Source: Liolophura sinensis (Eukaryota > Mollusca > Polyplacophora > Chitonida > Chitonidae). From it: a stretch of DNA of 60,000 bases. Where the stretch lies: NCBI RefSeq assembly GCF_032854445.1, contig NC_088295.1, forward strand, positions 20,015,385 through 20,075,384, given 5' to 3'. The position numbers and the translations under genes are program-made. Below are positions 48,801 to 55,905 of the stretch, piece after piece; position 1 is the stretch's first letter; every line of letters starts with the position of its first letter. Under the pieces are notes generated by a model. It was not told where the DNA came from. It saw only the letters and a program-made list of their open reading frames with translations, and did no database searches.

Positions 48801-51800
48801 TTATGTAGTCCAGGTGTCAGTTGTTAGCAGTATTAGTTAATCACATTTAAGACAGCAAGAAGTTGGTTTTGTTGTTGTTCTGCATCTAAGCAGAAGTAGA
48901 ATGTCATACAACTAGTGTGTGGGCTCTAGACATTCTGATCAGTACTGAGTTGCATTTCTCCTGGAAGAAGTTGGAACCTATAATTACTGAAGTGTTGGTT
49001 CATGGCAAGCCTTGTGCACCCTCGAGATTCACTCACTGCCTTTCTTCTCGTGGCCTTTGTGGCAGTAACCAGTTGACAGCAGTCTTACATGAAGTTTATA
49101 GAAGATTAATTGCCTTCCACTAACACTAGTGTGACGTATACAGATTGACCTTGATCTGTTGGGGAACGTGTGCATCACAGTTATTTGGCAAAGGCATATT
49201 TGTGCTTCCCAGAGCCAGTTATGATAAGAAGATAGTTCCTTTAAAGTGCTACTTCAGCCCCAAGAGAGGCCAGATTGAAGAAAACCCTATGGAATATAAC
49301 AAAATCCTCGGCAGTTCCCCTAAAATTTTCCTGATGTGACGTGATAATATTTGTTATGTGACAATGGATCAGTCTGACGTCATACGCGTTTGAAAGTACA
49401 ACGTCATGTGTTGCTATACATCAGTGAGGGGTGACACCAACTATTCTTGCATGATGACTCACCAGGCAAAATTGGAAACTGCCGAAAACTTTTGTTTCCG
49501 TATTATCCTATTGAACTAACATTATTGGCTTAAATACAGTGCATTTTGTTCTGCAATTTAAGAAAGTAATTCTGACTACATCGATCCTTATCATTTAACC
49601 TTGCCTTTAGGACATACCTGTTCTAACACTAAAGTAGGTGTTTAAGTGAAACGATACTTTGACTGATGTCAGATGTAAAGCACATGTACATTGTATGTAA
49701 TATGTCAAAACTTTACGTTCAGTGTATCTAATTTCAGTGACGTATAAGAGACCAGTTTTGTTTTCTGGCCCAAGAAATGTAGCTAAGTCCTTGTCAGAAG
49801 TTTTGGCTAGGCAGGGGAAGTGTACATCATGGTTCAGTGGTAAGGAGAAAATCTTTTCTGTGCATTATCTTTAAGAAAAACAGGGATCAAATTTGGCTGT
49901 GGAAAAGTGATGACTTTTCAGTGTAAATATAGATTTCAAACAGTGTAACCTTTGGGAACTCTAAAAGACAATGTTTTTTGTTTTCAGATGGAAGATAAAT
50001 GGAGGTTATTTTTGTAATTGTTATTTTACTTTTCCATCAAGTTAATAAAATTTTATCTTAATTTATATGTACATGGTTAACTCTTGTTAATATGAATGCA
50101 TATATGTACCACAGTGTTTTAGTTATTTGTTTGGCCTCTTCTGTACATAGCTAGTGTATAATTGTTCTGATATAATCATTTTACTATCTCAGTAATGGCA
50201 ATTCAGGAGCAATTCCAGCCCTCCTCCCCAACACACTTATTCAAGTGAACTGGGCTTCTCTAATCGTTAATGCATTCATACATGTGTCCACTAATTTAAA
50301 GTCAATGTTTGTTTTAACTGGCATGTATGAGCTAGGCATCAAATATCATACAGGCATGACATTGACTGAAAACAACAACGTGGATTCAGGGAAAAGTGCA
50401 TATTTATGTGATGTCACCATTATTGAAATACCAGGGTTATCTCCCTTATGTTGATGAATTCTCCGTTCTTTGCCTTTTTATATTCTAAAGACTACCTTTA
50501 TTCACCAATTTGCAATCCACTATAAATCCTGTTGAATTGGCTGTTGCTGTTTGCTGCTGTGATTACATCTCTGTTCTGTATACATATTTTGATTTTGTCA
50601 GACGATGCACATTCAAAATGTTTTGAGATGAAGTTAGCTTCAGTGGTGGAGAAAGTAAGTTATCATTTACAAAATCTTTACCAATTAAATTTGTTTTCTT
50701 GGAGAAGGAGAAATGACTATATAGTTCACCGTTTGATTTCTTCCTATTTTGCAGATGGGTCACTCTTGATTATTCTTTATTAAATTATTTTGAATGTGTT
50801 AATATATACTATTTTGAGAAAATACCATTTATGATATACGTTTAAATGTTGATATTTTCTTTAGCAGTAACCATTCATCGTATCACAGAAGTGACCAGAC
50901 ATGAAGTGTTAAATAGCCAAAGTTTTATTTGCTCTTTGTTAAGGACCAGCGGATCATTCTTCCACCTGGAAGCCTGAGTACCTGCCACACTGCTAAACTT
51001 TACCCCATCTGTATCAGGATTAAGGCTGAATGTACAGGCGAGAATAAACAGTAAGACATCGTTGTTATTTTATCCAGCCTTGTTTGTGTGGATTTCTATG
51101 TGTTGAACAAGAAAGAAGATTCACCTCTTTGTTGTGCATGTCTTTTGGTAGCCTGACATTCTGCAGTGGGTATCTTACTTCAGATTGAATGGTCTTTGTT
51201 TGAATCCCTGCTTATAATGAGCCTTTGTCTCTGTAACCTGATGTCTTTAGTGGTAATTTACTCCAGATTGAATGGTCTTTGTTTGAATCCCTGCTTATAA
51301 TGAACCTTTATCTCTCTAGCCTGATGTCTTTGCTTGGCAATGTGGAGGAGGACTCTTCACCCCAGGATGACAGTGAAGAACTGAGGGAGATGGGGTTGAC
51401 AGCCACACAATACAGTAAGATGATGAATGTCTTATGATGATGTCTTAACTACATGTAGTGTATACCAAACAGATGGATTTATCTCCCATCCTTTACTTTC
51501 AACTTAGAAGAATGCTGGAATGCTGGTTAAAGTGGAATCTATCACAACAAATCTATGCTAAGTCTATATCCTTTTCTGTAAGTTGTCACATATATTCTTA
51601 TCTTAAGCAATGTAATCCGAAGTATTTGCCTTTTGTTGCGATATATACATGCATCACACTATGGTATGGCCTCATCACTTCATTTAACAGTTAAATCAGT
51701 TAGGTAAATGAAGATTCTAGATATGAAGAGTTAATTATGTTCTTCAGATTTGTGGCATAATATTGGTAATGGTGTGATTTTTATATACATGTAAGAATTA

Positions 51801-52193
51801 GACATATAATTTTATATATTATTTATAAAATATTACATAATAGTAATACTTTTACTTGTTATGATGAAGTTTCTAAAGAATTTATTATGTATTAACCAAC
51901 ACACTACTGATATTATGGATGTAAAGTAAGACAGATCGGCAAACTTAAAATTCTTAACTGACTTTGAGATGCACCTTTAGCCTGCAGCTGGTTGTACATT
52001 TACTAGTCAATGTTATCTGTATTGAAAGTGTAAATTTGTATCTTCAGGGACCTTCAGAATTTCCGAAATCCTGACACCAACCTGTGAGGATCTGGTCAAT
52101 AAGATCATGACTATGGTGGATGAAATGCAGTTGGACACAGTCTGGAGACCTACTCAAAAGCTTCCAACCATTAGCCTTTGCTCAACTCCCTAA
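20642..52193 (+). CDS. CARD11-like: CARMA-family CARD-coiled-coil-SH3-GUK scaffold, whole coding span
   Basis: 24 coding exons whose phases all agree give 859 residues. Order: CARD (about 15-105, ending in the family signature LLDLLPSKGYKSFLSFL ... YPDIYQTVTGKE), coiled coil (about 130-425), Ser/Asp-rich linker (426-580), SH3 (about 582-650, opening DFYIR), and GUK-like domain (about 690-855, opening YKRPVLFSGP). Vertebrate CARD10/11/14 proteins nucleate BCL10 filaments through the CARD and activate MALT1 and NF-kB; this role is inferred here. The GUK-like domain has no nucleotide-binding P-loop, as in vertebrate CARMAs. No PDZ was found, and the protein is shorter than the 1000-1150 residues of CARD10/11/14. 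DLG5 was considered and rejected, because the CARD-to-VTGKE block and GUK resemble CARMA. Exons 11, 13, 15 and 16 are short and the least certain. Confidence 0.92.
20868..21106 (+). mobile_element. SINE A in CARMA intron 1
   Basis: Starts with a G-run, then GGCTCCATGGCTCAGTTGG. It has an internal deletion after GGATGGTCGT and ends in an A-rich tail. It begins less than 30 nt after the exon 1 donor. Confidence 0.9.
21120..21264 (+). mobile_element. SINE A, second partial copy
   Basis: 3' half only (GGATGGTTGAGAGTTTCC ... AGTACAGCATAAAACACC, (AAAT)n), 15 nt after the previous copy. Confidence 0.8.
22125..22250 (+). CDS. CARD11-like: CARMA coding exon 2 (second half of CARD)
   Basis: Encodes VRLLDLLPSKGYKSFLSFL, then LENEYPDIYQTVTGKEAVKK. 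The LLDLL, KGYKSF, YPDIY and VTGKE elements line up with LLDIL, KGQRGY, YPELY and VTGKEP of vertebrate CARMA proteins. Phase 1 at both ends. Confidence 0.96.
22706..23709. mobile_element. 1.0-kb TIR DNA transposon in CARMA intron 2
   Basis: 18-bp perfect inverted ends CAGGCAGCGAAATTTGGC (22706-22723; complement 23692-23709) are flanked by TTGTTG on both sides (22700-22705 and 23710-23715). CGGTTACG-type words repeat under the left end (near 22735, 22759, 22789), and CGTAACCG lies near the right end. No transposase is recognised, so non-autonomous; superfamily not assigned. Confidence 0.8.
23813..23973 (+). CDS. CARD11-like: CARMA coding exon 3 (coiled-coil start)
   Basis: Encodes GYNRLDRWSSFLEHMPEVFSK, then a heptad-rich helix ending LMKQEKADLE. 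Donor GTGAGT; phase 1 in, phase 0 out. The intron before it carries a TIR transposon. Confidence 0.92.
25010..25374. repeat. About 22-bp tandem repeat before exon 4
   Basis: GATTGGATTTCTTGTACATGT and variants repeat roughly 13 times and decay into GATTGCATTTCTGATACATGT up to the exon 4 acceptor. Confidence 0.85.
25377..25479 (+). CDS. CARD11-like: CARMA coding exon 4 (coiled coil)
   Basis: RDLEMSRLELIELPQLRRDF, then SENEKLRNEN: charged heptads. Acceptor TTGTATTACAG, donor GTAAGT; phase 0 in, phase 1 out. Confidence 0.92.
25480..26462 (+). other. CARMA intron 4
   Basis: Contains an open frame of 132 codons (25550-25948) with no recognised family on either strand. Nothing else identified. Confidence 0.4.
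26463..26621 (+). CDS. CARD11-like: CARMA coding exon 5 (coiled coil)
   Basis: HDRTKETLACIHERDRAERK, then LGKLRGELEILRNAVEMVT. The ERDRAERKCRE stretch is typical of CARMA coils. The reading frame stays open past the donor (GTGAGG) to a stop at 26681, but splicing there keeps phase 1 with exon 6. Confidence 0.9.
27071..27141 (+). CDS. CARD11-like: CARMA coding exon 6 (coiled coil, basic)
   Basis: MERDKEKRRTRNQERITGQV followed by SIDE. Acceptor AATGTTTCAG, donor GTAAGA. Phase 1 in, phase 0 out. Confidence 0.88.
27790..28170 (+). pseudogene. Tc1/mariner transposase fossil, N-terminal part
   Basis: In intron 6. RWICLTHLRNRPERGVET, followed by a GGHINATTTTQLYGNYLRE-type segment, matches the paired helix-turn-helix region of Tc1 transposases (DRFI..HLRNRF..A...PGRHGRISATTIRNRLRE). 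Stops upstream. Dead. Confidence 0.7.
28630..28850 (+). pseudogene. Tc1/mariner transposase fossil, catalytic part
   Basis: FKQDNACLHTAWVTKAFMDA, then ANSPDVATVEHIW: the QDNA..H and SPD...EHIW blocks of the DDE domain, with stops. Probably the same element as 27790-28170, separated by about 460 bp of A-rich DNA. Confidence 0.7.
29566..29742 (+). CDS. CARD11-like: CARMA coding exon 7 (coiled coil)
   Basis: 59 codons, GYKESVDKSLTDSVRLQLEH through LHQVEEELRR. Continuous heptads, phase 0 at both ends, donor GTGAGG. Confidence 0.93.
29743..30713 (+). other. CARMA intron 7, first part
   Basis: No repeat family recognised apart from a C-run at 29821 and short TTTA repeats at 29862-29881. Confidence 0.4.
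30714..30861 (-). mobile_element. SINE A, truncated, reverse
   Basis: Tail plus body to ACCTTCCCACGTAC; the tRNA-like head is missing. In CARMA intron 7. Confidence 0.88.
31233..31358 (+). CDS. CARD11-like: CARMA coding exon 8 (coiled coil)
   Basis: AIAEREKSQQALGNSEENYE through VDELRQEKDK. Acceptor TTTTCTTAG, donor GTAACT; phase 0 at both ends. Reading on past the donor soon leaves heptad character. Confidence 0.92.
31600..31752 (+). CDS. CARD11-like: CARMA coding exon 9 (end of coiled coil)
   Basis: AMESQHFYLNMYNKVSLERD through KKQLDKLKQDMRSSL. Phase 0 at both ends, donor GTGAGT. Confidence 0.93.
31884..31991 (+). CDS. CARD11-like: CARMA coding exon 10 (linker)
   Basis: QSSNDSVDFNDTVHQWINRL through CTGTSSSE. 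Leaves the coil and becomes Ser/Thr-rich. Phase 0 at both ends, donor GTAAGT. Confidence 0.88.
32404..32580 (+). mobile_element. SINE B fragment
   Basis: GGATCAAACCTGGGTCTGGTC, then ATTTTAAAAATGGTACTTG, as in the copy at 58472. In CARMA intron 10. Confidence 0.65.
32994..33083 (+). pseudogene. Possible decayed duplicate of CARMA exon 7
   Basis: CATCAGGTGGAGAAAGAACTG at 33051-33071 is near-identical to CATCAGGTGGAGGAAGAACTG in exon 7, and the frame reads AHQVEKELKNL against LHQVEEELRR. CAAGAAT precedes both. There is no clear donor after it. Confidence 0.45.
33900..34118 (-). mobile_element. SINE A, near-full, reverse
   Basis: Tail ATTTATTTGATTGGTCTTTT, body, and decayed head with GAGAGGCTCATGGG. 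In CARMA intron 10. Confidence 0.85.
34645..34885. mobile_element. Small inverted-repeat element
   Basis: GGTCTTTATGGACCATACT at 34652 is matched imperfectly by the complement of AGTATGGCTTATAAAGTCC near 34850. The same phrase occurs at 56713 (GGGCTTTATAGACCATACT), so it is dispersed. Confidence 0.4.
35429..35483 (+). CDS. CARD11-like: CARMA coding exon 11 (linker, two possible donors)
   Basis: VSELNDACPGLSPSHGVE. Acceptor TTTCTCTAG. The donor could be GTACCC after 35483 or GTTTAT after 35456; both leave phase 1 and differ by nine residues. Confidence 0.65.
35824..35988 (+). CDS. CARD11-like: CARMA coding exon 12 (linker)
   Basis: NRMLLGDSGFSASATKYPTL through REVVDRWKK. Ser/Thr/Asp-rich and low in predicted structure, in the position of the regulatory linker of vertebrate CARMA. 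Donor GTATGT. Confidence 0.85.
36702..36753 (+). CDS. CARD11-like: CARMA coding exon 13 (short linker exon)
   Basis: RHNDYVLVSREDKKEGR. Acceptor ATATTTCAG, donor GTAAAT. Phases 1 in, 2 out fit both neighbours. Confidence 0.7.
37093..37390 (+). mobile_element. Third SINE-like element with SINE A-like tail
   Basis: A head with AGCTGAGTGGTCAAGGTGCT (tRNA A-box-like), a body unlike A or B, and a tail of AAATTCAAATAAATCAAAT. In CARMA intron 13. Confidence 0.5.
37434..37485 (+). CDS. CARD11-like: CARMA coding exon 14 (short linker exon)
   Basis: CFVTLPKAGCSEVDSDSG. Acceptor TTGACAG, donor GTAAGT. Phase 2 in, phase 0 out. Confidence 0.75.
37660..37826 (+). mobile_element. SINE B 3' end with (CATA)n tail
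   Basis: ACCACAAGAAAACACAATAT, then AAATTGTTAAGTACGATGTT, AAACCCCAAG and CATA repeats (37789-37826). Same tail as the copies at 44082 and 58472. Confidence 0.75.
38732..38759 (+). CDS. CARD11-like: CARMA coding exon 15 (28-nt microexon)
   Basis: DRSESNKCE. Acceptor TTTAACAG, donor GTGAGC. Phase 0 in, phase 1 out. Inferred from phase and splice sites only. Confidence 0.6.
39370..39394 (+). CDS. CARD11-like: CARMA coding exon 16 (25-nt microexon, SH3 start)
   Basis: GSLVDFYIR, with FYIR as in the first strand of CARMA and ZO-1 SH3 domains (SFYIRLNLN). Donor GTAATT. Phase 1 in, phase 2 out; it joins exon 17 in frame as DFYIRCDQDYDG. Confidence 0.75.
40187..40369 (+). mobile_element. SINE A, 5'-truncated
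   Basis: Starts at GGCTCATGCTGGCTTTC and runs to TAAATAAATAAA. A recent-looking body; the 5' truncation is typical of incomplete reverse transcription. In CARMA intron 16. Confidence 0.9.
40916..41107 (+). CDS. CARD11-like: CARMA coding exon 17 (SH3 domain)
   Basis: CDQDYDGITDEELSYKAGEI, then LRVTDISPGDRKDAWLAHKV, then IPKVEGIIKSGIKL. ELSYKAGEILRVTD and the Trp of AWLAHKV are SH3 landmarks. The RT-loop aromatics are partly lost, as in MAGUK SH3 domains. Phase 2 at both ends. Confidence 0.93.
41450..42590 (+). pseudogene. Non-LTR retrotransposon (LINE) reverse transcriptase fossil
   Basis: In CARMA intron 17. DFQKAFDTINH, GVSQGSILGPLLFIIYVNDL and LYADDTTVH are conserved reverse-transcriptase blocks, including the YADD catalytic site. 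Further on, in shifted frames, are WNSHIDS and a KKSS..IN region. Multiple stops and frameshifts: a dead 3' half of a LINE, in the host gene orientation. Confidence 0.88.
43105..43388. repeat. About 47-bp tandem repeat abutting exon 18
   Basis: GACAATATATCTACATATCTG, then TCTTTGCACATCAGGCACGT, in about five copies. The last, altered copy supplies the acceptor TGTTTGCACAG. Confidence 0.85.
43389..43477 (+). CDS. CARD11-like: CARMA coding exon 18 (SH3-GUK hinge)
   Basis: RPLRNTSIDSQAGSILSRRD through PKKAKPE. Basic and Ser-rich hinge. The acceptor TTTGCACAG lies at the end of a tandem repeat whose units resemble it. Confidence 0.85.
43478..44080 (+). other. CARMA intron 18, first part
   Basis: No repeat or exon recognised. 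Confidence 0.35.
44082..44438 (+). mobile_element. SINE B, near-full copy
   Basis: Head GACTCAGTTGGTAGAACG, then GGATCAATCCTGGGTCGGGT, body, and tail TGAAAAATTGTTAAGTACAA plus TGTTAAACCC. In CARMA intron 18. Confidence 0.75.
45690..46330. repeat. Diverged internal duplications in CARMA intron 18
   Basis: TTTCAAACTTTATGTGCTTG at 45702 recurs as ATTAAACTTTAGGTGCG near 45813, with AGAAGCC..TT following each. GTTGCTAT(A/G)GTAACAAGATTG occurs at 46121 and 46282. Old repeat, family unknown. Confidence 0.5.
46340..48270 (+). other. CARMA intron 18, last part
   Basis: About 1.9 kb of AT-rich DNA with no exon or repeat family recognised. Confidence 0.4.
48279..48314 (+). CDS. CARD11-like: CARMA coding exon 19 (36 nt, GC donor)
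   Basis: DNGLYTFVSMES. Acceptor TTTTGCAG. The donor is GCAAGT, giving a GC-AG intron; phase 1 on both sides joins VTYKRPVLF. Confidence 0.82.
49738..49839 (+). CDS. CARD11-like: CARMA coding exon 20 (GUK start)
   Basis: VTYKRPVLFSGPRNVAKSLS through GKCTSWFS. The RPVLF strand matches RRPVLFTP of vertebrate CARMA. GPRNVAKS replaces the GxxGxGKS/T loop of active guanylate kinases, so no nucleotide binding is expected. Confidence 0.92.
50602..50654 (+). CDS. CARD11-like: CARMA coding exon 21 (GUK)
   Basis: DDAHSKCFEMKLASVVEK, matching NAFECIAPANIEAVAAKN of vertebrate CARMA. Acceptor TTTTGTCAG, donor GTAAGT. Phase 1 in, phase 0 out. Confidence 0.82.
50944..51050 (+). CDS. CARD11-like: CARMA coding exon 22 (GUK)
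   Basis: DQRIILPPGSLSTCHTAKLY, then PICIRIKAECTGENK. LYPICIRIKA corresponds to IYPIVLFIRV of CARMA. Phase 0 in, phase 2 out, donor GTAAGA. Confidence 0.92.
51149..51319. repeat. 83-bp tandem duplication at the exon 23 acceptor
   Basis: TAGCCTGACATTCTG (51149), TAACCTGATGTCTTT (51234) and TAGCCTGATGTCTTT (51317, exon 23) are the starts of successive units. Between them CAGATTGAATGGTCTTTGTT and GAATCCCTGCTTATAATGA occur twice. The duplicated unit contains the first bases of exon 23. Confidence 0.88.
51320..51414 (+). CDS. CARD11-like: CARMA coding exon 23 (GUK)
   Basis: HLMSLLGNVEEDSSPQDDSE, then LREMGLTATQY. The acceptor TCTCTCTAG is the end of an 83-bp tandem duplication. Phase 2 in, phase 1 out. 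Confidence 0.88.
52048..52193 (+). CDS. CARD11-like: CARMA coding exon 24 (C-terminus and stop)
   Basis: RTFRISEILTPTCEDLVNKI, then MTMVDEMQLDTVW and a 16-residue tail (RPTQKLP ... CSTP) before TAA at 52191-52193. The EDLVNKIMTMV...TVW segment matches EELLRVVKDKI...TIW at the end of vertebrate CARMA. Confidence 0.93.
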
Positions 52194-52449
52194 AGGATAT
52201 ATTTGATAGTGTAATTCCTTTACTGTGCCATACGTTTTGTTTCGATTTTGTCTGGGTACACACCTTTATGTAATTGTAATGTGGAGAAAAACTTTATGTA
52301 AGTTAATGCCTCCTATACATTTGTAACTTTTAATTAGGGTTTGATTCCTGTATACCAGTAAGTGGAAATGTTTTTTGCATGTATTTGTATTTTTAGGGAT
52401 TTTTTCTTCTTATTATTATTATCTTATTCTTTCGGTCTAATTTTATTTG

Positions 52450-53095
52450 CGCTGTATATTTTTGTCACAAATTGCGATTAAAACAGGGGGAAAAAGGCAA
52501 TTTCCCCCATTTTTGCAGGTCACGCAACAGAAAACTGTTACAACTGTAAAGCTAATAATGGCAGAGTGCAATATGTGTACTGTATGCGTGCAGAAAATCG
52601 TTGAAGTTTTAATAAATGCAGGAGTTGCAGTGCTTGAAGATATTGTCCAAAGCCGATTTGCCATATTTGGCACTTTAACGTCCCCATGTTATATGGTGCA
52701 TTTTAAATGCGTTTATGACTAGGACGGATGTACAAATATTCTAAGCATGCTGCCTGACGAAGTTTGACAGCATGATCATGAATCAGGACTTTCTTTCTGG
52801 CGACGTATACTTTTGTCGCAAATTGAGATCAAATTGTGAAAAAGCGCAGTTTCCACCATATTTGGCGGTCTCGTGACAGAAAACTGTTATAGCTGTAAAG
52901 CTGAAAATCACTGTGTGCAAAGAACTATACATGTACATTATGTGTGCTAAACATCATTGAGCTGTGTTCATGCTCGCCTTCAATATTGCCCAAAGGTTGA
53001 TTTACTCCATTTGGCACATCTACATATACAAGCTGTACAGTGTACTTACAATGCACTGATGACTGTGAAGAGTGTAAGGTTTCTAATTAAGATGG
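52450..53095. repeat. About 350-bp diverged tandem duplication, 3' flank of CARMA
   Basis: GTATATTTTTGTCACAAATTG (52455) and GTATACTTTTGTCGCAAATTG (52805) begin two copies. Both contain CAGAAAACTGTTA and CTGTAAAGCT at matching offsets, then GCACA/GCACTTT-type text. The first copy holds AATAAA at 52611-52616, a possible CARMA polyadenylation signal 420 nt after the stop. Confidence 0.8.
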
Positions 53096-53099
53096 TTAT

Positions 53100-54820
53100 G
53101 TATCTGTACATGGACACCATTAAGGCAACCAGAAGTGACACTGTAACGCCGGCAATACCGGCTTGAACCCTTGCATTGCTGCTTTAGCAGCTATATTTAT
53201 TAATTTTTTTTTTTTCACCGACTTTGTGAGCAGGAGATCTCCAACACCGTTCAACATACAAGTCCCAAATTTTGCTCATATCATCTGTCAGATATTCTCT
53301 AGGTACAATTTCTGCATTTTTTTCAGTTTCAAGGTCTCGTGGTTTGGCCTCCAGGTTGGATTTTGTTCAAAATCTTGAAACATCTTCTTCTCAAGAACCA
53401 GTGAACCGATTGTTTTCAGATTTGACATGCAGCTAGACCATTAGGAGTTACAATAAGTTTGCAAAAATCGTTGACTTCCGGTCAAAACTTTGGAAGCTTC
53501 AGTTTTTGAAATTTCAGTTTTTCTCAACGTATTCTGGTGTATTTTGAGCCTCTGATTCTGAATCTGCTTTTATTGTTTGCATATTTTTTATAACTTTTCG
53601 AGTCAAAAAACTAAAATTAATTACATAATTTCAATGAAGTGTAACTCGAGAACTATGGGAGCTAAAATGTGCAACTTGCACCAAATTATAGCCCAAGACA
53701 TACTCTTTCTGGAGTTTGCCAATGGATTTGAGCTACGAACAACAGTTTTTCATGCTAGAAGCGTTTAAATGACACACACCGTTTTTTGTTTAAAAAAAGA
53801 TGGTAATCCTATTGCTTTAACATGGAGTTAGATTTGAGCTGGACTGGGTTTATAGTATTTCACCTGATGCTTTCCGCTCCACTGTCCATGATCTCCCAAA
53901 ACAGTTGTACGATGATATACAGCTATGCTGTCCTGTATTTGATGGCTTAAAATGATAACTACAACAGCAAACGATGTGGAAAAGTTAGAAGCTGTAAAAG
54001 TTAGCTTTGTTTTGCGCAGACCTTGTCTCCTTTACTGTACGCCAACCAGGCTGGGGTGATTGACAGATATCGACTTGTGCCGTGGTCCAGGTGTTTGCTT
54101 TCTGACAACGACTGAGTTATAAGTAGTGCAGTCAGTCTGTGCACGGCAGGTTGTGAATTGAGATGTGGAAGTATAAACTTGCCGTCATTTCAGCCACAGT
54201 GCAGAAAGCTGTCGTTAACGTTGTATTACACAGGACAGGAATTTTTCTTTTTTTATGAATTGTTAGTAATTTGGAATGGAAGCAGTAAGTAATCTGATAC
54301 TGCTTCATGTTTTCACACCATAACACTACTCGTGTGTCCTCTGTACATCATATCACTCATATGTCCACATACACTGTAGGCCATCTAAAATTGTGTCATT
54401 CATTATGAACTGAATCTGTCCCTGGTTATCAAGAAACATGGCATGGATTCCAAACTCCTAACTCTTTCCCACTTATGGCAGAAATTCCTTGCTCATTTAT
54501 GCATCATTTTCAGGTTGAATTTTGAATACTATGCTATCTTCTTTATTTACTACCTTCACTGATGAAACAAATTACTTGTAACCAGCTGTCTTGTGGCTAT
54601 ATTAATTGCTTTAATTGGAGAGAAAATATTAAACGATGAGTCGTGCAAAATTCGGCATTATGGTGTGATTCCTGTGATCACCCGATACCCCCACGTGTTG
54701 AGATGATGTTCACTTGTGGAGTGACAAAATTCTGCAACAGGTTGCTTTAAAAGAGCGGTCCATATTTTTGGACAGTTGCCAAGGCACTTGGACGCTTCAG
54801 TGTCTGACTTCCTAACTTGG
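53100..54820. other. Downstream non-coding stretch
   Basis: No gene recognised. AT-rich text with short chance frames. Confidence 0.45.
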
Positions 54821-54826
54821 CCGTAT

Positions 54827-54941
54827 TTGTTCAAAAGTGTACTAACGTAGTTAAGCTCGATATTAATTTCGCGAGGACTAAGGCCTGATTGGTTTTGTAT
54901 TGGGTCAGTACTGGCTCAACTTTTAATACACTTTTGAACAA
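54827..54941. mobile_element. 115-bp miniature inverted-repeat element
   Basis: TTGTTCAAAAGTGTA at 54827-54841 is exactly complemented at 54927-54941, and pairing continues imperfectly inward (CTAACGTAGTTAAGC against TTAAAAGTTGAGC). Target duplication not clear. Confidence 0.65.
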
Positions 54942-55089
54942 CTGGATCCTGTTTACACGTGCATATGGCTACTAGGTGATCTGTGATTATTTCCTCTGTT
55001 TCAGATAGAAACCCTTAAGTTAAACATAACATCCCAAGCCTTTTGAGGGGCAGGGGTGAACTGACAATGAATACCTGAATAGCACACTG

Positions 55090-55905
55090 AGTACTGTGGT
55101 GCTCATGTGTAAGCTTGTGCTTATCATGTGCACACTGTGCTACTCTTGTGTTCACTGTGAACATCGTGTGAATTGTGCTCATCATGTGTACACTGTACAC
55201 CATGCTCATCAAGTGTACTCTTTGCACCATGCTCATCATTTGTGCACTGTACACCGTGCTCATCATGTGTGCACTGTACACCATGCTCATCATGTGTACA
55301 TTGTACACCGTGCTCATCATGTGTACTCTGTGCTCATGTGTGCACTGCACTCATTATGTGTACAGTGTACACCATGCTCATCATGTGTACACGGTGCTCA
55401 TCATGTGTCCAGTGTACACCATGCTCATCATATGTACACTGTGCTCATCATGTCTACACTGTGCTCATCATGTCTACACTGTGCTGCTCATGTGTCCACC
55501 CCACAACATCAACACCTACAATGTACACCGTGCTCATCATGTGTACACTGTGTTCATCATGTGTCCACTGTACACAGTGCTCATCATGTGTACACTATGC
55601 TCATCATGTGTCCACCATACGCCATGCTCATCATGTGTACACTGTGCTCATCATGTGTACACTGTGCTATCATGTGTCCACTGTACACCGTGCTCATCAT
55701 TTGTAGACTGTGCTCATCATGTGTACAATGTACATCATGCTCATCATGTGTACACTGTGCTGCTCATGTGTCCACCATACACTGTGCTCATCATGTGTAC
55801 AATGTACACCGTGCTCATAATTATTGTGTACACTGTGCTGCTTGTGTGTCCACTGTACACTGTGCTCATCATGTGTACACTGTGCCGCTCATATGTTCAA
55901 TATGT
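55090..55905. repeat. Satellite of TGCTCATCATGTGTACACTG units
   Basis: About 30 copies of a 20-bp unit, many extended by a TACACCA or TACACCG spacer to about 28 bp. Several forward frames stay open across it because the repeat lacks stops, not because it is coding. Confidence 0.92.

Noticed and set aside
20642-52193. Identity as DLG5
   Set aside because: DLG5 also has a CARD and MAGUK core, but it has four PDZ domains and an active-like GUK start; here RPVLFSGP, the VTGKE end of the CARD and the lack of PDZ exons point to CARMA.
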